DNA from: Pseudooceanicola pacificus
GTDB lineage: Bacteria; Pseudomonadota; Alphaproteobacteria; Rhodobacterales; Rhodobacteraceae
NCBI RefSeq assembly: GCF_009789075.1
Contig: NZ_WNXQ01000004.1
Coordinates: 310,001-374,000, forward strand
Direction of reading: 5' to 3'
Length of the DNA stretch: 64,000 nt
A program made the translations under genes and the position numbers. Shown one piece after another: positions 33,118 to 41,434 of the stretch. The notes beneath the pieces are model-generated. The model was given only the letters and a program-made list of their open reading frames with translations. It was not told where the DNA came from and did not search any database. Every line of letters begins with the position of its first letter. Positions within the stretch are counted from its first letter, which is position 1.

Positions 33118-34050
33118 ATGCCCAAGACCCGCAAAGTTATCGTGACCTGTGCCGTCACGGGGTCCATCCACACCCCGTCGATGTCGCCCTACCTGCCGGT
33201 GACACCTCAGGACATCGCCGATGCCGCCATTGGCGCGGCCGAGGCCGGGGCCTCGATCGTTCACCTGCATGCAAGGGACCCGCAGGACGGCGCGCCGGAC
33301 CAATCGCCCGAACGCTTTGCCGAGTTCCTGCCGATCATCAAGCAGCGCACCGATTGCGTGGTGAACATCACCACCGGTGGTGCGTCGACCATGACGATAG
33401 AAGAGCGCCTGCGCCCGGTCGCCCAGTTCAAGCCCGAAGTGGCCTCGCTGAACATGGGGTCGATGAATTTCGGGCTTTACCCGATGCTGGACAGGTTCCC
33501 GGATCTGGAACACGCATGGGAGCGCGCCTACCTCGAAGGATCGCGCGACCGCATCTTCCGCAACACGCTGGGCGATATCGAAAACATTCTGACCACCTGT
33601 GCCGAGAACGATACGCGGTTCGAAGTGGAATGTTACGACATCGGTCATCTCTACACCTGCGCACATTTTGTCGAACGTGGATTGATCAAGCCGCCCATCT
33701 TCATCCAGAGCGTCTTTGGAATCCTCGGCGGGATCGGCGCGCATCCCGAAGACGTCACGCATATGAAGCGCACGGCGGACCGCCTGTTTGGCGAGGATTA
33801 TCAATGGTCCGTGCTTGGCGCAGGTCGCAACCAGATGCCCGTTGCCTTGCAGTCGGTTCTGATCGGCGGACACCTTCGCGTCGGTCTGGAGGACTCGCTT
33901 TGGGCCGGGCCGGGGCGGCTGGCGAAATCCAATGCCGAACAGGTGACGCTGGCGCGGCAGATGGTGGAGTCGCTCGGAATGGAGGTCGCAACACCCGACG
34001 AAGCGCGGGACATGCTGAACCTCAAGGGCGCCGACAGGGTGGCTTTCTGA
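33118..34050 (+). CDS. Beta-keto acid cleavage enzyme (BKACE, DUF849)
   Basis: A 310-aa TIM-barrel protein of the BKACE family, whose members condense a beta-keto acid with acetyl-CoA and split it to acetoacetate plus a CoA ester. The metal motif HLHARDP (H49, H51) is present, as are VNITTGGAST, SLNMGSMNFG and VFGILGGIGAHPEDV. BKACEs accept many different beta-keto acids, so the substrate must come from context. With the SDR next door, a hydroxy acid could be oxidised to the beta-keto acid and then cleaved. Confidence 0.87.
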   Translation: MPKTRKVIVTCAVTGSIHTPSMSPYLPVTPQDIADAAIGAAEAGASIVHLHARDPQDGAPDQSPERFAEFLPIIKQRTDCVVNITTGGASTMTIEERLRPVAQFKPEVASLNMGSMNFGLYPMLDRFPDLEHAWERAYLEGSRDRIFRNTLGDIENILTTCAENDTRFEVECYDIGHLYTCAHFVERGLIKPPIFIQSVFGILGGIGAHPEDVTHMKRTADRLFGEDYQWSVLGAGRNQMPVALQSVLIGGHLRVGLEDSLWAGPGRLAKSNAEQVTLARQMVESLGMEVATPDEARDMLNLKGADRVAF

Positions 34051-34129
34051 GCGCCCGGACGCGCCCGGATCGCGCAGGCGGCCGCACCGGCCAACGCATC
34101 GGACCGTCAACGGAAAAAGGGGAACCGGA

Positions 34130-34867
34130 TTGCAAACGCTCAACGGACAGGTCGCCTGGGTTACGGGCGCGTCACGCGGTATCGGCGCGCAAACCGCAAG
34201 GCTGCTGGCCAGCCGCGGCGCGGCCATTGTGGTCGGCTACGGGAACGCACAGGCAGAGGCCCGGACTGTGGCGGAGTCGATCATCGCAGCCGGGGGACGT
34301 GCGGTGATCTCCGGAGGTGACCTGAGACAGAGGGAAACCGCCGAAGCCGCAGTCAGGGCGGCCCTGGACAATTTTGGCAGGCTCGACATCCTTGTGACAG
34401 CGGCGGGCGTAAACCACTGGGGCGGGGTCGAGCAGATCACCGAGGAGGAGGTTTCCGACGTCATCGAGGTCAACCTGCTCGGGACGCTTCTGTCGATCCA
34501 GGCCGCAGTTCCCGGCATGAGCGACGGCGCGCGCATTGTGACGGTCTCTTCACGGCTCGCACAGAACCCGCAGGCCGGTTCGGCGCTATACTCGGCGTCC
34601 AAGGCGGCGGTGATCGCCTTGACCGAAAGCTGCGCCAAGGAACTCGGCCCGCGCGGCATCCGCGTCAATTCGGTCGCGCCCGGACTTGTCGAAACCGACA
34701 TGACCCGCGAGGCCGTCGCGGCGCGGGGGGCTTCGGTTGCGCAGCAGACCCCGTTCGGACGCATCGGCCAACCCGAGGATATCGCGCGCGCCATCGCCAT
34801 GCTTGTCTCTCAGGACGCTCAATGGATTACCGGCCGGACCTTGCGGGCGGACGGTGGCCTGACATAA
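34130..34867 (+). CDS. Short-chain dehydrogenase/reductase (SDR)
   Basis: A 245-aa classical SDR: TGASRGIG at 12-19, catalytic S140/S141, Y154 and K158 (YSASK), and the C-terminal PEDIARAIAMLVS block. Gly residues and no acidic residue at the end of the second strand may favour NADP(H). The start is a TTG at 34130 after AAAAGGGGAA. Last gene of the operon 27535-34867. It could make the beta-keto acid for the BKACE enzyme. Confidence 0.85.
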   Translation: MQTLNGQVAWVTGASRGIGAQTARLLASRGAAIVVGYGNAQAEARTVAESIIAAGGRAVISGGDLRQRETAEAAVRAALDNFGRLDILVTAAGVNHWGGVEQITEEEVSDVIEVNLLGTLLSIQAAVPGMSDGARIVTVSSRLAQNPQAGSALYSASKAAVIALTESCAKELGPRGIRVNSVAPGLVETDMTREAVAARGASVAQQTPFGRIGQPEDIARAIAMLVSQDAQWITGRTLRADGGLT

Positions 34868-35194
34868 GGCCAATCGTTCCTTGCGCAAGACGGACGAACG
34901 CATCGCGATTGAGGAGCTGATGGCGCGTGAGTGGCGGCGCGCGCCCGACTGGCCAAGCGCCAAGGTTTCCGAGGCCGCCATTGCACCTGTCGACGCCAGT
35001 GACGACGCGGTGCCCGCGATGCGCGCCGCCCGGTTGCCTTTGGCCCGCGTCGTTCTCGTGACCTGCGCCAGTGCGAAGCGGGTCCGTCAAGCGCACTGCC
35101 CGCGGTGATCATGTCGACCGGGTGCCGTTGGCTGCGCCGGCCGGGCAGGTGTCGGGCCGGCGGTGCGGACTGGCCCCCGCACCGGCCGGGCGCA
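34868..35194. other. Intergenic stretch between convergent genes, nothing recognised
   Basis: A 327-base stretch between the SDR and the tannase-like gene. Open frames here are short, GC-biased and resemble no family I know. No clear hairpin terminator was found. Confidence 0.4.
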
Positions 35195-36868
35195 TCAGCG
35201 TGAACAGACGAAGGCGGCGGCGTCCGTCATCTCTCCCTCGCCCCTGTACTTTGGCCATGCCGGGTAATCGCACAGCGGTCGCGTGCGACCCGGCACCCCC
35301 ACGGTATCGGTCACGATCTCGCCCTGCGGGGCGATATCCTTTTCGCGCCACTGTTCCAGTGCGGTCAGGCTGTCCCAGGCCGCATTGAAATCGCTGCTGA
35401 CGGCATGACCGTATCCCGGCACTTCGTAATAGCGCACGAACTCGTCAACCACTTCGGGACCCATCCGGGCCTGAAGGCGAAGGTAGTACTGCTGGGTTGC
35501 GCGCGTGCTGACCAGAACGTCCGACAGCCCGTGAGCCAGCAGGAGTTTGCCACCGTTTTCGTGAAACCCGTCCAGATCGACCCGTGTATCCAACAGAGTG
35601 CTGAGTTCGCTGATACGGGTTCCCCACGCCCCGGGATTGGCGGGGTCGAGCGTCAAGCTATCGAAGTCGGGGTCGCGAGTGACCGAATACTTGATCCACT
35701 GGTCGAGCAGGAAGCTCACATAAGGTGTGGAGCGTTCCATGGGGGTCGCAGGCTGCGTCGTGCCGAGGGCGAGGAAGGTCACGATGGGCTGGATAGACGC
35801 GGTGCGGTTGGTCAGGCCCAGATCCGACCCCCAGACATTGTATCCGGGATACTGCTTTTCGCCGCTGGCCAAGGGAAAGTTGAACGTCACCCCTTCGTTC
35901 AATGCTTCGAGTGCCGTGATCTGGGCCTCTGTCAGACAGCCGTCTTCGGCGGTCTGGCCGGGCTGGCACATGACCGGTTTGCCATTCATCTGCGCCGTGC
36001 GGGGATCGAAGGTGGCGTTGCAGAGCGTCTGGTTGCTCACAAGTCCGTCCCGCGCCCCGTCCAGGTCATCGCAGGCCGCCATTGCAGCATCGAAGATCAG
36101 TTGGCGTGCAGGGGTGTCCGGATAGGCCCCGGGCTGTGCCAGCGCGCGCGAGGCCGCCTGACCGCCAAGCAGGGCGGCGACGTCGTTCCAGGCCGGGTAC
36201 CATGCAATCGCACCGTCCCAGTCGTCCGGCCAGCGGGTGATCGCGGCCAGGGCCTCGCGTCCTCCGGTCGAACCGCCTGCGAAATAGTGCTGGTCGATCT
36301 CGCGTCCGTAGTGAGCCTTGATCAGGTACACGGCCGCATCGCGGGTTTTCTTCAGCGCATCGCCCCCGAAATTGCGCTCTGCTTCCTGGTTCAGGGCAAA
36401 GGCGCCGTCCTGCGACTTGAACTCGTTCGCCTGATGGCCCGAGTCGCTGGCAAAAACGGCATAGCCGCGGCCGATCGGCCTGGGCTGATCGCTCGGTCCC
36501 GCCGGCACGTTGCCAAGGACATTGGGAACAGAGCCGTTGAACCCCCCGCCACCCATCATCAAGACCTTGCCGTTCCAGTCGACCGGCAGTGCGACATTGA
36601 ACAGGATATCCGGGGCCTCGGGATCGACCGGATGGATCGCGCCCGAAACAAGGCAGTGCGCCGGCACCTGCGCCGCCGCTTCGCCTGACGCCGCGACCTC
36701 TTCCACGGCGGTGACCTTGGCCCCGGTCGTCTTCATGCCGATCTCTTCGGCGGGGATCATGGTTCCGGTCAGATCCTTGCAATGCGGCGGGGTCGCCTGA
36801 GCGAGCGTCGGGCCGGTGCCAAGCAACAGTGCCGTGGCCGACCAGGCGGCCAGTTTGAGATATGACAT
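35195..36868 (-). CDS. Tannase/feruloyl esterase family secreted hydrolase
   Basis: A 557-aa exported serine esterase. A signal peptide spans about residues 1-24 (ending TLAQA). The nucleophile is S200 in FAGGSTGGREALAAI. The calcium-site-like CDDLDGARDGLVSNQTLCN and the late VPGYGHAV segment with the likely catalytic His complete the tannase pattern. The ATG at 36868 has a GGGAGGAAACC ribosome-binding site; the frame extends upstream but has no signal there. It would split aromatic (hydroxycinnamate or gallate-type) esters in the periplasm. It diverges from an ABC importer that may take up a product. Confidence 0.87.
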   Translation of the reverse strand: MSYLKLAAWSATALLLGTGPTLAQATPPHCKDLTGTMIPAEEIGMKTTGAKVTAVEEVAASGEAAAQVPAHCLVSGAIHPVDPEAPDILFNVALPVDWNGKVLMMGGGGFNGSVPNVLGNVPAGPSDQPRPIGRGYAVFASDSGHQANEFKSQDGAFALNQEAERNFGGDALKKTRDAAVYLIKAHYGREIDQHYFAGGSTGGREALAAITRWPDDWDGAIAWYPAWNDVAALLGGQAASRALAQPGAYPDTPARQLIFDAAMAACDDLDGARDGLVSNQTLCNATFDPRTAQMNGKPVMCQPGQTAEDGCLTEAQITALEALNEGVTFNFPLASGEKQYPGYNVWGSDLGLTNRTASIQPIVTFLALGTTQPATPMERSTPYVSFLLDQWIKYSVTRDPDFDSLTLDPANPGAWGTRISELSTLLDTRVDLDGFHENGGKLLLAHGLSDVLVSTRATQQYYLRLQARMGPEVVDEFVRYYEVPGYGHAVSSDFNAAWDSLTALEQWREKDIAPQGEIVTDTVGVPGRTRPLCDYPAWPKYRGEGEMTDAAAFVCSR

Positions 36869-37057
36869 GGTTTCCTCCCATTCAGTCTTACGTCCTGCCC
36901 CCGACTGTCGTCGGCTTTGCGGAAAGCTCAATGTGCGAAGGTCACATCGCGGCGGGCAATTGCTGTGGGGCAAGTCCGTTCGATCCAGAGATTCGCGGGG
37001 AGGCCGTTGCCACAAGATCGGGCCATCCGGCCACCGGTCTGCGCAGCACTCGGCCGA

Positions 37058-37072
37058 GGAAATGTCATTTCC
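37058..37072. promoter_or_regulatory. Palindrome GGAAATG-T-CATTTCC
   Basis: A perfect inverted repeat with 7-bp arms and a single-base centre in the tannase/ABC divergent region, 130 bp upstream of the GTG at 37188. A candidate operator; the regulator is unknown, and the closest in-cluster candidate is the PucR-type protein at 44046. Confidence 0.45.
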
Positions 37073-37091
37073 CGCCATATCGCGCCTGTCG

Positions 37092-37112
37092 ATATGTCTG
37101 TTGGCAACATAT
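37092..37112. promoter_or_regulatory. Interrupted repeat ATATGT-N9-ACATAT
   Basis: ATATGT (37092-37097) and ACATAT (37107-37112) flank a second small repeat TGTT-GGC-AACA (37099-37109). It lies 20 bases after the first palindrome, upstream of the ABC importer operon. A candidate operator. Confidence 0.4.
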
Positions 37113-37177
37113 GCAAGGGATCGGCCATTCACTACTCCTTCCGTCACCGGATCGAAAAGCCGGATGAGGGAGGACCC

Positions 37178-37240
37178 ATGACCTACTGTGCCGCTCATTG
37201 CGGCTCGTGTCACCTTGCGCGGACACGATGCCTTGGCTGA
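37178..37240 (+). CDS. Possible 20-codon Cys-rich leader peptide
   Basis: An ATG at 37178 with a GAGGGAGGACCC ribosome-binding site opens a 20-codon frame rich in Cys and His (four Cys, two His). Its TGA (37238-37240) overlaps a possible TTG start of the permease at 37233. It overlaps the permease frame listed below. It may be a translationally coupled leader, an artefact of an upstream frameshift, or chance. Low confidence. Confidence 0.25.
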   Translation: MTYCAAHCGSCHLARTRCLG

Positions 37241-38240
37241 CAGCACGACCCTGTTCGCGGGCCTGCGGGACAGAAACCGCTTGCTCGAAACCGTCGTCTT
37301 CGCCGTCACACTGGCGCTGGTCGCGATATTCTCGCTCACCGTGGACGGGTTTGCAGCCCGTGGCAATCTGTCGGTGATCCTGTCCAACTCTGCCTCTCTC
37401 TGCATTCTCAGCTGCGGCATGGCGGTCGTGATCATTTCGCGAGGACTCGACCTGTCGATAGTCGCGGTCATGGTGGCAGGGGCCACGACCTATGCCACCT
37501 GCGTCCAGGCCGGCCTCGGCGGCGGGATGGCGCTGGTTGTCACCGCTCTGGTCATCACGGTCGTGGGGGCCATCAATGCCTGGCTGATTGCCTTTGCAGA
37601 GCTGCCGGCGATGCTGGCGACCCTCGCGTCGGCCATGGTGGTCACCGGCCTGTTCCGCTTTGCCATTCTGCAGGGCGAGTTTCTGATCCTGCTGCAGAAA
37701 TCCAACCCCGCCGTTCAGATCCTGACATCGGACATCCTGCCCGGCGTGCCGGTGACAACCGTTGCCATGATGGCCGCCCTTGCAGCGACCTGGGTCCTGC
37801 TGAACCGCACCATCGCCGGAGAGGTAATCTATGCCATGGGCGACAACTTCCTTGCCGCGCGGCTGTCGGGTCTGCCGGTGCGACCGGTCACGATCCTGAT
37901 TTATGTCTGGGCGGCATTGATGGCCATGGTGGCGGGGCTGCTGGTCTCGTCGGCGAGCGGGGCCGTGGATTTCCGCACGGTCACCAACGGGACACTCCTG
38001 TTCGACGTGATCCTCGTCGTGGTGCTGGGAGGCATTCCGCTGCGTGGCGGACGCGGGGGGCTGCGCAACATCATACTTGGCGTCGCGCTGATCGCGGTCC
38101 TGCGCAATGGCATGACACTGATGAACGTCACTACCCAGATGCAGGATGTCATCAAGGGCGTCGTGCTGCTGATCGCCGTGGCGGTCGAGAATTTCCTGAA
38201 TCCCCGCGACATCGAAACCGACACGGTCGGCGATCTCTAG
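37188..38240 (+). CDS. ABC transporter permease, ribose (RbsC) type
   Basis: A membrane protein of up to 350 aa and about 10 hydrophobic segments, with GMAVVIISRGLDLSIVAVMV (first cytoplasmic block) and a second-half SGLPVRPVTILIYVWAALMAMVAG coupling region. It is one of two permeases in this operon; the other is fused to a propeller. The start is unclear: the GTG at 37188 has no well-spaced ribosome-binding site, and the TTG at 37233 could be reached by coupling to the short frame at 37178. Confidence 0.83.
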   Translation: MPLIAARVTLRGHDALADSTTLFAGLRDRNRLLETVVFAVTLALVAIFSLTVDGFAARGNLSVILSNSASLCILSCGMAVVIISRGLDLSIVAVMVAGATTYATCVQAGLGGGMALVVTALVITVVGAINAWLIAFAELPAMLATLASAMVVTGLFRFAILQGEFLILLQKSNPAVQILTSDILPGVPVTTVAMMAALAATWVLLNRTIAGEVIYAMGDNFLAARLSGLPVRPVTILIYVWAALMAMVAGLLVSSASGAVDFRTVTNGTLLFDVILVVVLGGIPLRGGRGGLRNIILGVALIAVLRNGMTLMNVTTQMQDVIKGVVLLIAVAVENFLNPRDIETDTVGDL

Positions 38241-38274
38241 ACGGCATCTTTACATCATCAGAGGAGGAGACATC

Positions 38275-39243
38275 GTGAGACTTACCATCAGGAGCGTTGC
38301 GGTCGGGCTGACCACCGCCGCCATTCTGGCCACCGGCCTGCCGGCCATCGCGCAGGACAGCGCAACCGAAGGCAAGAAGGTCATCTTTGTTCCCATCACC
38401 ATGGGGATTTCGCTGACCGAGGCCTGGGCCCGCCGGATGCGCGAACATGCCGAGGTCGGCGGCTACAGCATCGACGTGCGCGATGCGGCCTTTAACACGT
38501 CGATCATGTCGGAACTGCTGGCCAAGGCCATCGCCGACAAACCCGACATGCTGGTGGTCCACAACCCGACCGTCCAGCTGCTGGCCCGCCAGATCAAGCA
38601 GGCGGAATCCCAGGGCATCCCGGTGCTGCAGATCAATCTTCAGTCCAACCAGCCCTCGACCGCATTTGTCGGTGCAAGCTGGGAACGGATCGGCCGCGAG
38701 ATCGCCGAGGACATCGTCGCCGAATGCGGAACGGGGACCGGCAAGTCCGGCAAGGTTGCGGTGATTCCGGGCCAGCTGACCGCGGCCGACAGCGTCATCA
38801 TGAACGAGGCGGCGTTCAAGGTCTTCGAAGCTGGCGGGATCGAGGTCGTGTCGAACCAGGCATCCGACTGGGAGCCCGAGAAGGCCCGCCAGATTACGGC
38901 GACAGTCCTGCAGCAGCACCCCGATCTCTGCGCCATCTTCGGGCATTGGGACGTCCACACCATGGGGGCGGGCAATGCCGTCAAGGATGCCGGCAAGGCC
39001 GATGACGTGCTGGTCTACGCCACGGGGGGTGGTGACGACGTGACCTGCAAAGCGGTCGAAGATGGCATCCTCGACCGGGTCTGGAGCTATGACGCCGACG
39101 GGCAGGGCCGGGATGCGGGGACGCTGATCGACCTGATCCTTCAGGGGGCCCGCAATCCGGACGGCATGATGAAGGCGGAAAGCCCGCTCAAGATCATCAA
39201 GGCAGGGGCGGATTTCGACCCGACGCTCTGCTTCAAGCTGTGA
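38275..39243 (+). CDS. ABC substrate-binding protein, ribose (RbsB) type
   Basis: A 322-aa periplasmic binding protein of the sugar (type 1) fold: signal peptide about 1-27 (ending AIAQD), then VIFVPITMGISLTEAWARRM, and VVHNPTVQLLARQIKQAESQ in place of the usual sugar-site block. The GTG start follows GAGGAGGAGACATC. Relatives bind pentoses, autoinducer-2, inositol or small aromatic/lactone compounds. The propeller enzymes and tannase nearby suggest the ligand may not be a simple sugar. Confidence 0.88.
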   Translation: MRLTIRSVAVGLTTAAILATGLPAIAQDSATEGKKVIFVPITMGISLTEAWARRMREHAEVGGYSIDVRDAAFNTSIMSELLAKAIADKPDMLVVHNPTVQLLARQIKQAESQGIPVLQINLQSNQPSTAFVGASWERIGREIAEDIVAECGTGTGKSGKVAVIPGQLTAADSVIMNEAAFKVFEAGGIEVVSNQASDWEPEKARQITATVLQQHPDLCAIFGHWDVHTMGAGNAVKDAGKADDVLVYATGGGDDVTCKAVEDGILDRVWSYDADGQGRDAGTLIDLILQGARNPDGMMKAESPLKIIKAGADFDPTLCFKL

Positions 39244-39250
39244 GGCAGGC

Positions 39251-41434
39251 GTGACGCAGGCAATGAAACCTGTTCCGGACGGTGCGATGCGCCGTCCGGT
39301 CCCTGCTGCGGCGATCGATTTTGCCCGGCTCCCCCGGCAGCGGGTGCCGCGGCTGGTGTTGTCGCCGCGCCGCATCCTGTCGGACGTGCTGATGCGGGGC
39401 TGGATCGAGAGCGCGATCCCCTTCCTGGCGTTTCTCGTCGTGGTCCTGACGATCCTCGCGACCACGGATGGTTTCTTTGCGTCGTCCAACCTGATGACGA
39501 TGGCGCAATACCTGCCTGACGGCGGGATCGTCGTTCTGGCGCTGCTCATCGTGGTCGCCGCAGGGGGCATCGACCTGTCGGTCGGGTCGAATTTCGCGAT
39601 GACGGCCTTTGCGGCGCTCTTTGCGTTCCACATCCTCGAACTGCCGGTCTGGGCCGTGCTGCCTGTTTCGGTTCTGATCGGGGCGCTTGTCGGGGTTCTC
39701 AACGGCACTCTGGCCGGGCTGCTCGGCTGCGGGGCGCTGCTGACCACGCTGGGGACCATGATCACGGTACGGGGCCTCTATACCCTGGCGTCGCAATCGC
39801 AGCTTGTCGCCATTTCAAGCTCTGCGCGGATGGACGACACATGGGACTATATCGGGTTCGACCGGTTTGCCGGTCTGCCTGTCGGTTTCTGGGCGTTCGC
39901 CCTTGTCGCGGTCACCGTCTTTTTCATGTACCGCCAGAGCCGGTTCGGCTGGCACCTGCTTGCCGTCGGCGGCAACCGCAAGGCGGCACGCAACGGCGGG
40001 ATCGGAGTCAAGCGTACGGTCTTCATGGCCTATGTGCTGGCCGGTGCCCTGGTCGGGCTGTCGGGTTTTCTCTACGCCGCGCGACAGAACAGCGTCGGAT
40101 CGGACACCGGTATCGGGATGGAGTTCTTCCTTCTTACGGCGCTTGTTCTCGGGTTGGGCGGCTTCACCCCGGGGCGGGGCGCCGTGGTGTCGGTGATCAT
40201 CGGCTTCCTGACGATCTACTTTCTGAACAACGCGATGATCAACGCCGGATTCCGGGGCGATTTCGTTCAGTTCACCCAGGGCATGATCATTCTTCTGATC
40301 CTCGCCATAGATGTGCGTTTCAAGAAGAACCTGAACCGGCTTGTGGCGTCCTCCTACCTCGATCCGGTGGCGAGAAAGCCCGAGCCGGTGCAAGGCACCG
40401 ACGCGCTGATGCCGGATCGCATCGTGCCCAAACTGGCCGAGGCGAAGATCCTCGCCGCCGGCAAGATCGACGGTCCGGAGGATGTCATTCTCGACAGCGC
40501 CGGCAATCTCTACTGCGGCACCCGCGATGGCAGGATCATGAAACTGGCCGCGCCGGATCACCGCGAGGTGACGGTCCTGGTCAAGATTGGCGGGCGACCG
40601 CTTGGGCTGGCATTCGATGCGGACGGAGCGCTGCTGACCTGTGTGGCCGGCATGGGCCTGGTGCGCGTGGCGATGGACGGCACGCACGACCTGCTGACGG
40701 ATCAGACCACGCGCAGCCTGTTTTCGGTTCAGGACGACACCACGATCCGGATGGCGGACGATCTCGATGTGGCGCCGGACGGGGTGATCTATTTCTCCGA
40801 CGCGACGAAACGGTACGACATGGAAAACTGGGCGATGGACCTGCTTGAGGGGCGCCCGAACGGGCGGCTCCTCTCGTATGATCCCAAGACAGGCCGGACC
40901 CGCACGGTCTGTGACAACCTGCTGTTTCCGAACGGGGTCTGTCTGGCACATGACAGGCGGCATCTGCTGGTCGCCTCGACATGGGACTGTTCGGTCCTGG
41001 CCTTCGACCTGCAGAACCTGAAGGCCGGGCCGCGGGTGCTTGTGTCCGGTCTGCCGGGCTATCCGGACAACATCAACCGTGCGTCAGACGGCGGCTACTG
41101 GCTGGCGCTGGCGGGCATGCGCAATCCGGTCATCGACCTTGCGATGACACATCCCGGGCTTCGGCGCAGGATGACACGCCGGGTGCCGCCGACCAACTGG
41201 CTGTTCGGCAACCTCAACATCGGCGGGGTGCTCAAGCTCGATGGCACGGGCCGGGTGCGGGACGCCTATTGGGACCGGCCCGACGGACCGCTCTACATGA
41301 TAACCTCGATGCGGGAACATCAGGGCGCGCTCTATCTGGGCGGGGTGACGAACGACAAGATCGGACGACTGGACTTGCCGGGTGCGGACCCGGCCTGGAC
41401 CGGACCGGGCAGCTATGCGGGTCAGGGAACATGA
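39251..41434 (+). CDS. Fusion of RbsC-type ABC permease and strictosidine-synthase-like beta-propeller
   Basis: A single 727-aa frame. Residues about 50-370 are a full RbsC-type permease (LLIVVAAGGIDLSVGSNFAM, GGNRKAARNGGIGVKRTVFM). Residues about 395-727 are a six-bladed-propeller domain of the SMP-30/strictosidine synthase group (PEDVILDSAGNLYCGTRDG, FPNGVCLAHDRRHLLVAST, LPGYPDNINRASDGGYWLAL). Because RbsC-type permeases end in the cytoplasm, the propeller should face inside. Relatives are lactonases and arylesterases, so the fusion could hydrolyse the solute as it enters. No stop or frameshift is seen at the junction. The start is a GTG at 39251, with an ATG at 39263 as alternative. Confidence 0.85.
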   Translation: MTQAMKPVPDGAMRRPVPAAAIDFARLPRQRVPRLVLSPRRILSDVLMRGWIESAIPFLAFLVVVLTILATTDGFFASSNLMTMAQYLPDGGIVVLALLIVVAAGGIDLSVGSNFAMTAFAALFAFHILELPVWAVLPVSVLIGALVGVLNGTLAGLLGCGALLTTLGTMITVRGLYTLASQSQLVAISSSARMDDTWDYIGFDRFAGLPVGFWAFALVAVTVFFMYRQSRFGWHLLAVGGNRKAARNGGIGVKRTVFMAYVLAGALVGLSGFLYAARQNSVGSDTGIGMEFFLLTALVLGLGGFTPGRGAVVSVIIGFLTIYFLNNAMINAGFRGDFVQFTQGMIILLILAIDVRFKKNLNRLVASSYLDPVARKPEPVQGTDALMPDRIVPKLAEAKILAAGKIDGPEDVILDSAGNLYCGTRDGRIMKLAAPDHREVTVLVKIGGRPLGLAFDADGALLTCVAGMGLVRVAMDGTHDLLTDQTTRSLFSVQDDTTIRMADDLDVAPDGVIYFSDATKRYDMENWAMDLLEGRPNGRLLSYDPKTGRTRTVCDNLLFPNGVCLAHDRRHLLVASTWDCSVLAFDLQNLKAGPRVLVSGLPGYPDNINRASDGGYWLALAGMRNPVIDLAMTHPGLRRRMTRRVPPTNWLFGNLNIGGVLKLDGTGRVRDAYWDRPDGPLYMITSMREHQGALYLGGVTNDKIGRLDLPGADPAWTGPGSYAGQGT

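Larger units (their letters stand above)
36869..37187. other. Divergent promoter region between the tannase gene and the ABC importer
   Basis: A 319-base stretch containing two inverted repeats (37058-37072 and 37092-37112) on the importer side and a well-positioned ribosome-binding site for a 20-codon frame at 37178. No other gene is seen. Confidence 0.5.

Noticed and set aside
36869..37486. Upstream extension of the tannase frame to 37486
   Set aside because: The ATG at 36868 has a signal peptide and a strong ribosome-binding site; the extension runs through the promoter region and into the divergent permease gene.
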